Part shown: positions 17,357-27,460 of the stretch, piece after piece | Numbering within the stretch: position 1 is the stretch's first letter | How the letters are laid out: each line of letters opens with the position of its first letter | Assembly: GCF_014851765.1 (NCBI RefSeq) | Contig: NZ_JACVAI010000001.1 | Coordinates: forward strand, 744,001 to 808,000 | DNA length: 64,000 nt | Reading direction: 5' to 3' | Source: Pseudomonas sp. PDM04 | Lineage (GTDB): Bacteria; Pseudomonadota; Gammaproteobacteria; Pseudomonadales; Pseudomonadaceae | Translations under genes and position numbers: made by a program | Notes under the pieces: model-generated | Database searches by the model: none | Told to the model about the DNA's origin: nothing | Seen by the model: only the letters and a program-made list of their open reading frames with translations

Positions 17357-18183
17357 AGCACGGGTCCTGCCGTTTGTTGCACGAGGCGCTCGACGAAAAA
17401 CTCCAGGTGCCCACGCGGATTGGCGGGCAGCGGCCAGGTATCGACCTTTTGTGCGATGGCCTTGAAGGCCAGGGAGCACTTGGAACGCGGGAAGGCTTCA
17501 TAGACGGCGCGCTGCTTCTGGACGGCCTTGCGCACGCTTTCGTCGTAGGGCACCGCGCCGACGTATTGTAAGGCGACGTCCAGGAAGCGATCCGTGACCT
17601 TTGTCAACTTGGCGAACAGGTTGCGCCCTTCCTGCGGGCTCTGGGCCATGTTGGCCAGGACGCGGAAGCGGTTCATGCCGTAGTCGCGGTTCAACAGTTT
17701 GATCAGTGCGTAGGCATCGGTGATGGAGGTCGGCTCGTCACAGACCACCAGCAGCACTTCCTGCGCGGCGCGAACGAAGCTGACTACCGAGTCACCAATA
17801 CCCGCAGCGGTGTCGATCACCAGCACGTCGAGGTTGTCGCCGATATCGCTGAACGCCTGGATCAGGCCGGCATGCTGGGCCGGGCTCAGGTGCACCATGC
17901 TCTGGGTGCCGGACGCTGCCGGGACGATGCGGATGCCGCCGGGCCCCTGCAACAATACGTCACGCAGCTCACAGCGGCCTTCGATCACGTCGGCCAGCGT
18001 GCGTTTGGGTGTCAGGCCCAGCAGAACGTCGACGTTTGCCAGCCCCAGATCGGCGTCCAGCAGCATGACGCGCCGGCCAAGCTCAGCCAGGGCCAGGGAC
18101 AAGTTCACTGACACGTTAGTCTTCCCGACGCCACCTTTGCCGCCGGTCACCGCGATCACCTGTACGGGATGCATGCTGCCCAT
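17353..18183 (-). CDS. fleN: FleN (FlhG), flagellar number regulator ATPase
   Basis: 276 aa MinD/ParA-type ATPase with deviant Walker A GGKGGVGKTN near residues 14-23, DLGLANVD and VIDTAAGIGDSV. It antagonises FleQ and limits flagella to the pole in concert with FlhF. The ATG at 18181-18183 is used; a second ATG three codons in (MHPVQV) is possible. It lies 113 bp downstream of flhF and is translationally coupled to fliA. Confidence 0.96.
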   Translation of the reverse strand: MGSMHPVQVIAVTGGKGGVGKTNVSVNLSLALAELGRRVMLLDADLGLANVDVLLGLTPKRTLADVIEGRCELRDVLLQGPGGIRIVPAASGTQSMVHLSPAQHAGLIQAFSDIGDNLDVLVIDTAAGIGDSVVSFVRAAQEVLLVVCDEPTSITDAYALIKLLNRDYGMNRFRVLANMAQSPQEGRNLFAKLTKVTDRFLDVALQYVGAVPYDESVRKAVQKQRAVYEAFPRSKCSLAFKAIAQKVDTWPLPANPRGHLEFFVERLVQQTAGPVL

Positions 18184-18296
18184 GTTATTTCTTTACCTTG
18201 TCTTGCATAGACGGAGGCCACATTACTGGCTGCGCGTTCGTAAACGGAACAATGCCTGGCAGACCATCGATGTAGGTACAAAAAATGTTCATTACC

Positions 18297-19625
18297 TCAG
18301 CCGACCTGCTTGGTCGGGCTGTGGTAGATATCAGCGAACATGTCAGCCATGGCTTCTTCGCTGGGTTCTTCCTGCATTTGCACGCTGACGGCGCGACTGA
18401 CCAGTTGATGACGACGCGGCAGATGCAGGTCATCCGGAATCCGCGGGCCATCGGTCAGGTAAGCCACCGGCAACTCATGACTGATTGCCAGGCTCAACAC
18501 CTCGCCCAGACTTGCCGTTTCATCCAGTTTAGTCAGTATGCAGCCAGCGAGCCCGCAGCGCTTGTAACTGTGATAAGCAGCCGTTAGAACCTGTTTCTGG
18601 CTGGTGGTTGCCAACACCAGGTAATTTTTTGCCCGGATGCCACGACCGGCCAGGCTTTCAAGCTGCATGCGCAGGGCCGGATCGCTGGCCTGCAGGCCTG
18701 CGGTATCGATCAGCACCACGCGCTTGCGCAGCAGGGGATCCAGCGCCTGCACCAGGGACTGGCCCGGATCGACATGGGTCACCGACACATTGAGAATCCG
18801 CCCAAGGGTCTTGAGTTGTTCCTGAGCGCCGATGCGGTAGCTGTCCATGCTGACCAGCGCAATGCTTTGCGCGCCGTACTTGAGCACGTAGCGGGCAGCC
18901 AGCTTGGCCAGCGTGGTGGTCTTGCCCATGCCGGCCGGACCGACCATGGCAATCACACCCCCTTCTTCCAGCGGCTCGACTTCTGGCGTGCTGATCATCC
19001 GTGCCAGGTGTGCCAGCAACATGCGCCAGGCCTGGCGAGGCTCGTCGACGTCGGTAATCAACGCCAGCAGGTCGCGGGACAACGGACCGGACAAACCGAT
19101 GCGCTGCAGGCGACGCCAGAGGTTGGCCTGTGCCGGGGCATTGCCCTGCATCTGGCTCCAGGCCAGCGAGCCGAGCTGGACTTCCATCAGCTCGCGCAGG
19201 CTGTTGAGCTCGAAACGCATCGATTCCAATGCCCGCGGATCCACGCCGGCAGGCGCCGGTGCCGGGGCAGGTGCCGCACGGCGCGGCTCGGTGTAGGTCG
19301 GCTCGATCAGTGGCTCGGCAGCGGTGAGCGGCAGGCCGGCGAACAGTTGGCGATTGGTCGACTTGTCGCTCTCGCCCTCGTTGCGCAGGCTCAACTCGGC
19401 CTGGGCGTTGACGATCCGCGACTGGGTCTTGCGCAGCTCATCTTCGAGTTCCATGTTCGGAACGCGCGGGGCCAGCGCCGACAGCTTGTAATCCAGGGCT
19501 GCCGTGAGCTCGACACCACCGGCGATCCGGCGGTTGCCGATGATGGCGGCATCAGCGCCCAGCTCATCACGAACCAGTTTCATGGCCTGGCGCATATCGG
19601 CGGCGAAAAAACGCTTAACTTGCAT
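18297..19625 (-). CDS. flhF: FlhF, signal recognition particle-like GTPase for polar flagellar placement
   Basis: 442 aa. The N-terminal basic/coil B domain includes an Ala/Pro-rich stretch around residues 115-130. N and G domains of SRP type follow, with G1 GPAGMGKT at residues 229-236, DTAGLQASDP (G3) and TKLDETASLGE (G4). It recruits the first flagellar components to the pole and works with FleN. It lies 11 bp after flhA, so the two are probably co-transcribed. Confidence 0.96.
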   Translation of the reverse strand: MQVKRFFAADMRQAMKLVRDELGADAAIIGNRRIAGGVELTAALDYKLSALAPRVPNMELEDELRKTQSRIVNAQAELSLRNEGESDKSTNRQLFAGLPLTAAEPLIEPTYTEPRRAAPAPAPAPAGVDPRALESMRFELNSLRELMEVQLGSLAWSQMQGNAPAQANLWRRLQRIGLSGPLSRDLLALITDVDEPRQAWRMLLAHLARMISTPEVEPLEEGGVIAMVGPAGMGKTTTLAKLAARYVLKYGAQSIALVSMDSYRIGAQEQLKTLGRILNVSVTHVDPGQSLVQALDPLLRKRVVLIDTAGLQASDPALRMQLESLAGRGIRAKNYLVLATTSQKQVLTAAYHSYKRCGLAGCILTKLDETASLGEVLSLAISHELPVAYLTDGPRIPDDLHLPRRHQLVSRAVSVQMQEEPSEEAMADMFADIYHSPTKQVG

Positions 19626-19636
19626 AAACCACTACC

Positions 19637-21766
19637 TCAGCCATTGGGCCCTACTGTCGCAACGATGGTCACTTGCTTGTTGTCAGGGATTTCCTGGTAA
19701 GCCAACACGTGCAAACCGGGAACTGCCAGCCGGCCGAATCGCGACAGCATCGCGCGGACCGGACCCGCCACCAGCAGGATGACCGGTTGACCTTGCATTT
19801 CCTGACGCTGCGCCGCTTCGATCAACGACCGCTGCAGCTTCTCAGCCATGCTTGGCTCCAGCAAAACGCCCTCTTCCGAGCCTTGCCCTGCCTTCTGCAG
19901 ACTATTGAGCAAAATTTGTTCCAACCTGGGCTCCAGAGTGATAACTGGCAGCTCGGACTCAGTCCCTACAATGCTTTGGACGATTGCGCGGGATACACCA
20001 ACGCGCACGGCGGCCACCAGCGCGGCAGTATCTTGACTCTTGGCGGCATTGTTCGCGATGGCTTCGGCAATGCTGCGGATGTCGCGCACCGGCACCTGCT
20101 CGGCCAACAGCGCCTGCAGAACCTTGAGCAACTGCGACAGCGACACCACGCCCGGCACCAGCTCCTCGGCCAGTTTCGGCGAGCTCTTGGCCAGCAATTG
20201 CATGAGTTGCTGCACTTCTTCGTGGCCGATCAGCTCACTGGAGTGCTTGTACAGAATCTGGTTCAGGTGGGTCGCCACTACGGTACTGGCATCGACCACG
20301 GTGTAGCCGAGCGATTGCGCCTGCGCACGCTGGCTGATTTCGATCCAGACCGCCTCCAGCCCGAAAGCCGGATCCTTGGCGTTGATCCCGTTGAGCGTGC
20401 CATAGACCTGCCCCGGATTGATCGCCAGTTCGCGATCCGGGTAAATCTCCGCTTCCGCCAGGATGACCCCCATCAGGGTCAGGCGGTAGGCACTTGGCGC
20501 CAGGTCGAGGTTGTCACGGATGTGCACGGTCGGCATCAGGAAACCCAGGTCCTGGGAGAGCTTCTTGCGCACCCCCTTGATCCGCGCAAGCAACTGGCCA
20601 CCCTGGTTGCGGTCCACCAGCGGAATCAGGCGGTAGCCGACTTCCAGGCCGATCATGTCGATGGGCGTGACGTCGTCCCAGCCAAGCTCCTTGGTTTCCA
20701 TGGCGCGGGCAGGCGATGGCAGCAGTTCCTGCTGACGCTTGACCTCTTGCAGGGCCTGGACCTTGACGGCGTTCTGCTTTTTCCAGAACAGGTAGGCACC
20801 GCCTGCCGCCAGGGCCGCCATGCTCAGGAAGGAGACGTGCGGCATGCCGGGCACCAGGCCCATCACCGCCATCAGGCCGGCTGCCACGGCCAGGGCTTTC
20901 GGCGAGGCGAACATCTGGCGATTGATCTGCTTGCCCATGTCTTCCGAACCGGAAGCACGGGTCACCATGATCGCCGCCGCTGTGGATAACAACAGTGATG
21001 GCAATTGCGCCACCAAACCGTCACCGATGGTCAGCAGGGCGTAAACCCGGCCGGCGTCGCCGAAGGACATGCCGTGCTGGAAGATACCGACCGCCATGCC
21101 GCCGATCAGGTTGATGAACAGAATCAGCAGGCCGGCGATGGCGTCACCGCGCACGAATTTGCTGGCACCGTCCATGGAGCCGTAGAACTCGGCTTCCTGG
21201 GCCACTTCCGCGCGACGGGCCTTGGCCTGGGGCTGATCGATCAGGCCGGCGTTCAAGTCGGCGTCGATCGCCATCTGCTTGCCGGGCATCGCATCGAGGG
21301 TGAAACGTGCGCTCACTTCGGAAATCCGCCCGGCACCCTTGGTCACCACGACGAAGTTGATGATCATCAAAATCGCGAAGACCACGATACCGACGACGTA
21401 GTTGCCGCCAATCACCACTTCGCCGAACGCCTGGATCACCTTGCCCGCCGCGGCATGACCGTCCTGGCCGTGGAGCATGACCACCCGTGTGGACGCCACG
21501 TTCAACGCCAGTCGCAACAGGGTCGCCACCAGCAGAATCGTCGGGAACACCGCAAAATCCAGGGGCCGCAAGGCGTAGACGCACACCAGCAGGACCACGA
21601 TCGACAACGCGATGTTGAACGTGAAGAACACGTCCAGCAGGAACGGCGGCACCGGCAGCATCATCATGGCCAGCATGACCAGCAGCAACAGCGGCACGCC
21701 CAGATTGCCTCGACTGAGGTCTGCCATGTTCGTGCGAGCAGTGTTGAGTAACTGAGTGCGATCCAC
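19637..21766 (-). CDS. flhA: FlhA, flagellar type III export gate protein
   Basis: 709 aa. Eight transmembrane segments lie in the first 330 residues, with the FHIPEP family stretch (ARFTLDAMPGKQMAIDADLNAG) in the cytoplasmic loop. A large C-terminal cytoplasmic domain binds chaperone-substrate complexes. Translation starts at a GTG (21764-21766). A sigma-54-type promoter lies about 60 bp upstream, so flhA probably begins its own transcript through flhF and fleN. Confidence 0.96.
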   Translation of the reverse strand: MDRTQLLNTARTNMADLSRGNLGVPLLLLVMLAMMMLPVPPFLLDVFFTFNIALSIVVLLVCVYALRPLDFAVFPTILLVATLLRLALNVASTRVVMLHGQDGHAAAGKVIQAFGEVVIGGNYVVGIVVFAILMIINFVVVTKGAGRISEVSARFTLDAMPGKQMAIDADLNAGLIDQPQAKARRAEVAQEAEFYGSMDGASKFVRGDAIAGLLILFINLIGGMAVGIFQHGMSFGDAGRVYALLTIGDGLVAQLPSLLLSTAAAIMVTRASGSEDMGKQINRQMFASPKALAVAAGLMAVMGLVPGMPHVSFLSMAALAAGGAYLFWKKQNAVKVQALQEVKRQQELLPSPARAMETKELGWDDVTPIDMIGLEVGYRLIPLVDRNQGGQLLARIKGVRKKLSQDLGFLMPTVHIRDNLDLAPSAYRLTLMGVILAEAEIYPDRELAINPGQVYGTLNGINAKDPAFGLEAVWIEISQRAQAQSLGYTVVDASTVVATHLNQILYKHSSELIGHEEVQQLMQLLAKSSPKLAEELVPGVVSLSQLLKVLQALLAEQVPVRDIRSIAEAIANNAAKSQDTAALVAAVRVGVSRAIVQSIVGTESELPVITLEPRLEQILLNSLQKAGQGSEEGVLLEPSMAEKLQRSLIEAAQRQEMQGQPVILLVAGPVRAMLSRFGRLAVPGLHVLAYQEIPDNKQVTIVATVGPNG

Positions 21767-21826
21767 CGGTTTTCCCCGTTCCTTTAAAGCAAACTTTTGA
21801 CGCCAGCAGCAGGCGCAGAGCGGCTA

Positions 21827-21844
21827 TTGCAAGAAGCCTTCCAA
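21827..21844 (-). promoter_or_regulatory. Sigma-54 promoter upstream of flhA
   Basis: On the minus strand TTGGAAGGCTTCTTGCAA has GG-N10-GC spacing and a perfect TTGCA at -12; the -24 element (TGGAAG) is weaker than consensus TGGCAC. It is placed 60 bp upstream of the flhA start. FleQ-dependent, sigma-54 transcription of flhA is known in Pseudomonas aeruginosa. Confidence 0.6.
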
Positions 21845-21905
21845 CTTCTGCGGGGGATTGAAATGGAGAGGATCAGAGGGGGATTTGTACTGACAGGACA
21901 GGCCT

Positions 21906-21971
21906 GATCGCAAGCAGGCTCGCTCCCACAATGACACACCGCCAAAACTGCGGGAGCGGCCCGCTCGCGAC
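21906..21971. repeat. Inverted pair of REP elements between flhB and flhA
   Basis: GATCGCAAGCAGGCTCGCTCCCACA at 21906-21930 faces TGCGGGAGCGGCCCGCTCGCGAC at 21949-21971. Both match the well-known fluorescens-group REP core (GGGAGCGxGCxxGCTCGCGA), arranged as an inverted pair with an 18-bp spacer. The pair sits after the flhB stop and before the flhA promoter, where it could form a transcript-end hairpin. Confidence 0.8.
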
Positions 21972-22000
21972 GAGGCCAGACCGTCCGGGAAGGGGCGCTG

Positions 22001-23140
22001 TTACGAGTCCCGGCGCAGGTCCGGCGGAATAGGCAGGTCATCCTTCAACGGATCCGGCCGCTTGCCCTTGCCCGCCTTGTACTGGCGGATCTGATAGACG
22101 TAGGCCAACACCTGGGCGACAGCGAGGTAGAGGCCGCCAGGGATTTCCTGCTCGAGCTCCGTGGAGTAATAGATCGAACGCGCCAGCGCCGGCGACTCCA
22201 GCAGGAGTACTTCGTTGGCCACGGCGATTTCACGGATCTTCAGGGCCAGGAAGTCACTGCCCTTGGCCAGCAGCACCGGCGCGCTGCCTTTGTCCGGATC
22301 GTATTTGAGCGCCACCGCGTAGTGAGTCGGGTTGGTAATGACCACGTCAGCCTCGGGAATCGCCGCCATCATGCGCCGCTGGGACATTTCGCGCTGCAAC
22401 TGGCGAATCCGCTGTTTGACCTCCGGCCGACCCTCCTGATCCTTGTGCTCGTCACGCACTTCCTGCTTTGTCATCAGCAGCTTCTTGTGGCCTTCCCAGA
22501 GCTGCACCGGCACGTCCACCGCCGCAATGGCGAGCAGCCCGCACGACATCCACAACGTACTCCAGCCCACCACTTGCAAGCAGTGGATGATGGCCATCTC
22601 CATAGGTTCATGGGCGATACGCATGAGGTCATCGATGTCTGAAGACAACACCGTCAGGGCGACGATCAGTACGATCAGAAATTTCGCGAACGCTTTGAGC
22701 AATTCAACCAGCGCCTTGACCGAGAACATCCGCTTGAGACCCGCCAACGGGTTCATCCGGCTGAATTTCGGCGCCAGAGAACTTGCCGCAAACAACCACC
22801 CCCCCAGCGATATCGGCCCGAGAAACGCCGCGAGTACCAGGGTAATCATGATCGGCTGAATGGCCAGCAACGCGCTAAGCCCCGAGCTCATCAGATAAGT
22901 GCTCATCGAGCGCTGATCGAGGATGACTTCCCGCGACAGAGAGAAATTCTGCCGCATCAACTCCATCAGGTCTTGCGCCAGCGCCCCGCCAAAAATCAAA
23001 AGCGCAGAGGAGCCGGCGAGCATGATGGCCAGTGTGTTCAACTCCTTGGAGCGGACGATTTCACCCTTTTCACGGGCGTCCGTTTTCTTTTTCTCCGTGG
23101 GGTCTTCTGTCTTGTCCTGACCGCTTTCGCTCTCAGCCAT
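22001..23140 (-). CDS. flhB: FlhB, flagellar export gate and substrate-specificity switch
   Basis: 379 aa. The charged N-terminus (TEDPTEKKKTDAREKG) precedes four transmembrane segments and a cytoplasmic domain. The autocleavage motif NPTH is at residues 270-273. The Pro-rich tail (PDPLKDDLPIPPDL) is usual for the family. It switches export from hook to filament proteins upon a signal from FliK. It starts 3 bp after fliR and is the last gene of the fliL-flhB operon. Confidence 0.97.
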   Translation of the reverse strand: MAESESGQDKTEDPTEKKKTDAREKGEIVRSKELNTLAIMLAGSSALLIFGGALAQDLMELMRQNFSLSREVILDQRSMSTYLMSSGLSALLAIQPIMITLVLAAFLGPISLGGWLFAASSLAPKFSRMNPLAGLKRMFSVKALVELLKAFAKFLIVLIVALTVLSSDIDDLMRIAHEPMEMAIIHCLQVVGWSTLWMSCGLLAIAAVDVPVQLWEGHKKLLMTKQEVRDEHKDQEGRPEVKQRIRQLQREMSQRRMMAAIPEADVVITNPTHYAVALKYDPDKGSAPVLLAKGSDFLALKIREIAVANEVLLLESPALARSIYYSTELEQEIPGGLYLAVAQVLAYVYQIRQYKAGKGKRPDPLKDDLPIPPDLRRDS

Positions 23141-23143
23141 GAC

Positions 23144-23929
23144 TCAGCGCGCCTGTGCCAGTTCGCGTAAAAACTGCAGGGCCTCGGAGGCCAGCGGTTG
23201 ATACTGATTGAGGATGTCCGCCAGGCCGACCCAGACGATGAACAGACCGAGCACCAGGGTCAGCGGAAAACCGATGGAGAAGATGTTCAACTGCGGCGCA
23301 GCCCGGGTCATGATGCCAAACGCGATGTTGACCACCAGCAACGCAGTGATCGCCGGCAGCACCAGCATCAGCGCCGCACCGAGCACCCAGCCGAGCTTGC
23401 CGGCCAGCTCCCAGTAATGATTGACCATCAACCCGCCACCGACCGGCAGCGTGGTGAAGCTTTCGGTGAGGACTTCGAACACCACCAGGTGGCCATTCAT
23501 GGACAGGAACAACAGCGTCACCAGCATGGTGAAAAACTGTCCGATCACGGCCACTGATACGCCATTGGTCGGGTCGACCATGGAGGCAAACGCCATCCCC
23601 ATTTGCACGGCGACGATCTGCCCCGCCACAACGAAAGCCTGGAAGAACAGCTGGAGCGAAAACCCCAGCAAGGCACCGATGAGTATCTGCTCGGCGATCA
23701 GCAGCAGCGCACTCAAGTCGAGCGCGTTGACGGGAGGCATCGGCGGCAGCCCTGGAACGATCACTACGGTGATGGCCAGCGCAAAATACAGCCGCACGCG
23801 CGTGGGCACCATCTTCGTACCGAAAATCGGCATGACGATCAACAGCGTACCGATGCGAAACAAGGGCAGCATGAACGTCGCCACCCAGGTACTGATCTGG
23901 GTATCGGTCAGCTGCAGCAGCGATGACAT
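23144..23929 (-). CDS. fliR: FliR, flagellar export apparatus protein
   Basis: 261 aa, highly hydrophobic with about six transmembrane segments, beginning MSSLLQLTDTQISTWV. It joins FliP and FliQ in the helical export gate core under the basal body. It sits between fliQ and flhB with spacers of 3 bp on each side. Length and order are as expected. Confidence 0.95.
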   Translation of the reverse strand: MSSLLQLTDTQISTWVATFMLPLFRIGTLLIVMPIFGTKMVPTRVRLYFALAITVVIVPGLPPMPPVNALDLSALLLIAEQILIGALLGFSLQLFFQAFVVAGQIVAVQMGMAFASMVDPTNGVSVAVIGQFFTMLVTLLFLSMNGHLVVFEVLTESFTTLPVGGGLMVNHYWELAGKLGWVLGAALMLVLPAITALLVVNIAFGIMTRAAPQLNIFSIGFPLTLVLGLFIVWVGLADILNQYQPLASEALQFLRELAQAR

Positions 23930-23932
23930 GGC

Positions 23933-24202
23933 TTAACCGATGACCAGCGGGATGTTGTGGTACAGCTGGATGATGTACTCCATGAAGGTCTGGACCATCC
24001 AGGGACCGGCAACGATCAGGGTGACCAGCATCACCAGCAGGCGCGGCAGGAAGCTCAGGGTCTGTTCGTTGATCTGCGTGGCGGCCTGGAACATCGCCAC
24101 CAGCAGGCCGACCAGCAGGCTGGGAATCACCAACACCGCCACCATCATGGTGGTCAGCCACAGCGCCTCGCGAAAGATGTCTACCGCGACTTCCGGCGTC
24201 AT
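23933..24202 (-). CDS. fliQ: FliQ, flagellar export apparatus protein
   Basis: 89 aa with two transmembrane hairpin helices (residues about 15-40 and 50-78) and the family stretch QEQ-like [15 protein letters not shown]. Four copies pack around the FliP5R1 gate. The ATG at 24200-24202 overlaps the fliP stop by 4 bp. Confidence 0.95.
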   Translation of the reverse strand: MTPEVAVDIFREALWLTTMMVAVLVIPSLLVGLLVAMFQAATQINEQTLSFLPRLLVMLVTLIVAGPWMVQTFMEYIIQLYHNIPLVIG

Positions 24203-24957
24203 GGCGAGACACCGCCGAAGCTGCTCGCCAACGTGCCGATGATCAAGGCCCAGCCATCCACCAGCACGAACAGCATGATCTTGAACGGCAGGGAAATGAT
24301 CAGCGGCGAGAGCATCATCATACCCATGGCCATCAGTACACTGGCCACCACCAGGTCGATGATCAGGAAGGGAATGAAGATCATGAAGCCGATCTGGAAC
24401 GCGGTTTTCAGCTCAGACGTGACGAACGCCGGCACCAGGATGGTCAACGGCGCCTGGTCCGGCGTCGCGATATCCGTGCGTTTGGACAGGCGCATGAACA
24501 GCTCCAGGTCGCTGCTGCGGGTCTGGGCCAGCATGAAGTCCTTGATCGGCACCTGGGCCTTGGCCACCGCGTCCTGCGCCGTGAGTTTTTCCGCCAGGTA
24601 CGGCTGCAAGGCATCCTGGTTCACCCGGTCGAACACCGGCGCCATGATGAACAGGGTCAGGAACAGTGCCATGCCGGTGAGGATCTGGTTCGACGGCGTC
24701 TGCTGCAGGCCCAGGGCCTGACGCAGGATCGAGAAGACGATGATGATCCGGGTGAAACTGGTCATCAGCATGACGAACGCCGGAATGAAGCTCAGCGCGG
24801 TCATGATCAGCAGGATCTGCAGGCTGACCGAATACTCCTGCGCACCCTCGGCATTGGTGCCCAGGGTGATGGCCGGAATCGACAACGGGTCCGCGGCGAA
24901 AGCCAGCGGCGCCGCCAGCATCAGGGCCAGGGTCAAGACGATGCGTAGCGCACCCAT
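24199..24957 (-). CDS. fliP: FliP, flagellar export apparatus protein
   Basis: 252 aa. A cleavable-type signal sequence (residues 1-21, ending LAFAAD) precedes four transmembrane segments. Conserved stretches include [21 protein letters not shown] and [20 protein letters not shown]. It forms the pentameric core of the export gate. The start overlaps the fliO stop by one base (TAATG) and the end overlaps fliQ by 4 bp. Confidence 0.97.
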   Translation of the reverse strand: MGALRIVLTLALMLAAPLAFAADPLSIPAITLGTNAEGAQEYSVSLQILLIMTALSFIPAFVMLMTSFTRIIIVFSILRQALGLQQTPSNQILTGMALFLTLFIMAPVFDRVNQDALQPYLAEKLTAQDAVAKAQVPIKDFMLAQTRSSDLELFMRLSKRTDIATPDQAPLTILVPAFVTSELKTAFQIGFMIFIPFLIIDLVVASVLMAMGMMMLSPLIISLPFKIMLFVLVDGWALIIGTLASSFGGVSP

Positions 24958-25400
24958 TACTTCTTATCCTTCTGATCCTTGCCCATCAGCTCCATCAGGC
25001 GCTGGGCAAACTCCGGAGTGGCTTTCTCGGTGACCGGCACGTGCACCGGCTCCTTGAGCACATGCAACGCGGTGATGGTTCCCGGGCTCAACCCGAGCAG
25101 GATCTGCTCGTTGCCGACCTGTACCAGCATCAGGCGGTCACGCGGACCGAGCGCGCGGGAGCCGATCAGTTCGATCACCTGCCCTTTGCCGGCCGGCCCG
25201 GCCTGCTGAACCCGGCGCAGCAACCAGGCGAGGAAGAAGATCAACCCCAGCACCAGCAGCAGACCGAGCACCAGTTGCGTCAGTTGCCCCGCGACGCCGC
25301 CGTTGACGGCAGGTGCAGCGACAGCGGTCGCCGCCGGTTCGGCCGCCAGGGCCGCGCCCGACAGCGCCATCGACAGCAGGTAACCCAGAACCTTTTTCAC
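24957..25400 (-). CDS. fliO: FliO, flagellar export gate assembly protein
   Basis: 147 aa beginning at a GTG immediately after the fliN stop. It has an N-terminal signal-like segment (to about residue 20), a single transmembrane helix near residues 40-62 and a basic cytoplasmic domain with the FliO pattern [25 protein letters not shown]. It scaffolds FliP oligomerisation. Low conservation is usual; the identification is secure from order. Confidence 0.93.
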   Translation of the reverse strand: MKKVLGYLLSMALSGAALAAEPAATAVAAPAVNGGVAGQLTQLVLGLLLVLGLIFFLAWLLRRVQQAGPAGKGQVIELIGSRALGPRDRLMLVQVGNEQILLGLSPGTITALHVLKEPVHVPVTEKATPEFAQRLMELMGKDQKDKK

Positions 25401-25859
25401 TCAGCGCAGCTTCTTGATGCGTTCGCTTGGGCTGATCACGTCGGTCAGGCGGATGCCGAACTTCTCGTTGACCACCACCACTTCGCCGTGGGCGATCAAC
25501 GTACCGTTGACCAGTACGTCCAACGGCTCGCCGGCCAGGCGATCAAGCTCGATCACCGAACCCTGGTTGAGTTGCAGCAGGTTGCGAATGTTGATGTCGG
25601 TGCTGCCGACTTCCATGGAGATCGACACCGGGATATCGAGGATCACGTCCAGGTTCGGGCCTTCCAGGCTTACCGGTTCGTTGTTCTTCGGCACGCTGCC
25701 GAATTCTTCCATCGGCAAACGGTTGGAAGACGAGGTGGCGGCATCGGCAGCCAGCAGCGCATCGATGTCGTCCTGCCCACCTTCACCGGTTTCTTCCAGG
25801 GCCGCAGCCCATTCATCGGCCAGCGCCTGATCGTCCTGGGTATTCATCTCGTCAGCCAT
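25401..25859 (-). CDS. fliN: FliN, flagellar C-ring switch protein
   Basis: 152 aa. An acidic N-terminal extension (about 1-65) is followed by the SpoA-type switch domain with VSISMEVGSTDINIRNLLQLNQGSVIELDR. I use the second of two adjacent ATGs (MADEMN), because GAGG lies 7-8 bp upstream of it. FliN forms the lower C-ring and binds FliH during export. It is between fliM and fliO. Confidence 0.95.
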   Translation of the reverse strand: MADEMNTQDDQALADEWAAALEETGEGGQDDIDALLAADAATSSSNRLPMEEFGSVPKNNEPVSLEGPNLDVILDIPVSISMEVGSTDINIRNLLQLNQGSVIELDRLAGEPLDVLVNGTLIAHGEVVVVNEKFGIRLTDVISPSERIKKLR

Positions 25860-25928
25860 CATGTGTCCTCGGCAGGCAACCCCCGATCGGGTTGCCGTCA
25901 GTTAATCGCGAATGGTTTGGAGCGCCGT

Positions 25929-26897
25929 TCAACGACGCTCGATCGGCTCGATCACTTGCAAGGCAAGGTTGCCTTTGTGCGAGCCCATCTTGACCTTGAA
26001 GGCCGGCACGCCGTTGGCGCGCATGATCATGTCTTCGGGCATTTCCACCGGGATGACATCCCCCGGCTGCATGTGCAGGATGTCGCGCAGCTTCAACTGG
26101 CGACGGGCAACCGTGGCGCCGATCGGCACATCGACATCCAGCACGTCCTGGCGCAAGGCGTTGACCCAGCGTTCGTCCTGGTCGTCGAGGTCCGACTGGA
26201 AGCCGGCATCGAGCATTTCCCGCACCGGCTCGATCATCGAGTACGGCATGGTCACGTGCAGGTCACCGCCACCGCCATCGAGCTCGATGTGGAAGGTCGA
26301 CACCACAATGGCCTCGCTCGGGCCGACGATGTTGGCCATGGCCGGGTTCACTTCGGAGTTGATGTACTCGAAGTTCACTTCCATGATCGCCTGCCAGGCT
26401 TCCTTCAGATCGACGAAGGCCTGCTCCAGCACCATGCGCACCACACGCAGTTCGGTCGGGGTGAACTCACGCCCTTCGATCTTCGCGTGACGGCCGTCGC
26501 CGCCGAAGAAGTTGTCCACCAGCTTGAACACCAGCTTGGCGTCGAGAATGAACAACGCCGTGCCGCGCAAGGGTTTGATCTTGACCAGGTTGAGGCTGGT
26601 CGGCACGTACAGCGAGTGCACGTATTCGCCGAACTTCATCACCTGCACGCCACCGACCGCCACGTCCGCCGAGCGACGCAACATGTTGAACATGCTGATG
26701 CGCGTGTAGCGGGCAAAACGCTCGTTGATCATTTCCAGGGTCGGCATGCGTCCACGGACGATGCGATCCTGGCTGGTCAGGTCATAGCTTTTTACGCTGC
26801 CGGGATCGGCAGCGATATCGGTCTGTACCAGACCATCGTCGACGCCATGCAACAGCGCGTCGATCTCATCCTGGGACAGCAGGTCCTGCACGGCCAT
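25929..26897 (-). CDS. fliM: FliM, flagellar motor switch protein
   Basis: 322 aa. The N-terminal CheY-binding peptide is visible as LLSQDEIDALLHG (residues about 5-17), followed by the GGVQVMKFGEYVHSL middle domain and a C-terminal SpoA domain ending in VIEPIERR. It forms the C-ring and sets rotation direction on binding CheY-P. It lies 9 bp after fliL and 69 bp before fliN. Confidence 0.97.
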   Translation of the reverse strand: MAVQDLLSQDEIDALLHGVDDGLVQTDIAADPGSVKSYDLTSQDRIVRGRMPTLEMINERFARYTRISMFNMLRRSADVAVGGVQVMKFGEYVHSLYVPTSLNLVKIKPLRGTALFILDAKLVFKLVDNFFGGDGRHAKIEGREFTPTELRVVRMVLEQAFVDLKEAWQAIMEVNFEYINSEVNPAMANIVGPSEAIVVSTFHIELDGGGGDLHVTMPYSMIEPVREMLDAGFQSDLDDQDERWVNALRQDVLDVDVPIGATVARRQLKLRDILHMQPGDVIPVEMPEDMIMRANGVPAFKVKMGSHKGNLALQVIEPIERR

Positions 26898-26906
26898 GTC
26901 GTGTTC

Positions 26907-27410
26907 CTACTGCAGTACGAAATTAGTGAAAAGCAACTGTTCGATGACCACTTTGCCGAGTTCTTTCTGCGCCACTTCCTGGACGCTGGCCGTGGCTTTC
27001 TGGCGCAGCATTTCCTGACCGACCGGCGACGCCAGGGTCGCGAAATCCTGCCCGGAGAACAGCATGACCAGATTGTTGCGGATGACCGGCATGTGCACCT
27101 TGAGCGCATCGAGGTCGGCCTGGCTGCGGGCCTGCATGGTGATGCTCACCTGCATGTAGCGTTGACGGCCGTTCTGGTTGTAGTTGGCCACGAAGGCTGG
27201 CGCCATGGCCTCGAAAACCGCCGGTTGATGGCCGACCGGTGCGGCTTCGACCGGTGCGGCAGGCTTGCTCTGGGCACTGTGCATGAAGTACCAGGTGGCC
27301 CCTACCGACAAGCCGATCGCCAGCAGCAGAGCCACCACGCCCGCGATGATCAGCTTGAGTTTGCCTTTGGTTGCGGGGTCTTTTACTGCTGCAGCTTCGC
27401 TCTTCGCCAT
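26907..27410 (-). CDS. fliL: FliL, stator-associated basal body protein
   Basis: 167 aa. It has a cytoplasmic N-terminus, one transmembrane helix (about residues 19-41) and a periplasmic stomatin-like domain ending LLFTNFVLQ, the typical FliL C-terminus. It supports stator function. It opens the fliLMNOPQR-flhB operon, downstream of a sigma-54 promoter at 27461-27476. Confidence 0.95.
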   Translation of the reverse strand: MAKSEAAAVKDPATKGKLKLIIAGVVALLLAIGLSVGATWYFMHSAQSKPAAPVEAAPVGHQPAVFEAMAPAFVANYNQNGRQRYMQVSITMQARSQADLDALKVHMPVIRNNLVMLFSGQDFATLASPVGQEMLRQKATASVQEVAQKELGKVVIEQLLFTNFVLQ

Positions 27411-27460
27411 GCCAATAATCCGTCACTATTCGGGGTTTCACAGTCGCACGGAGAGGAAAG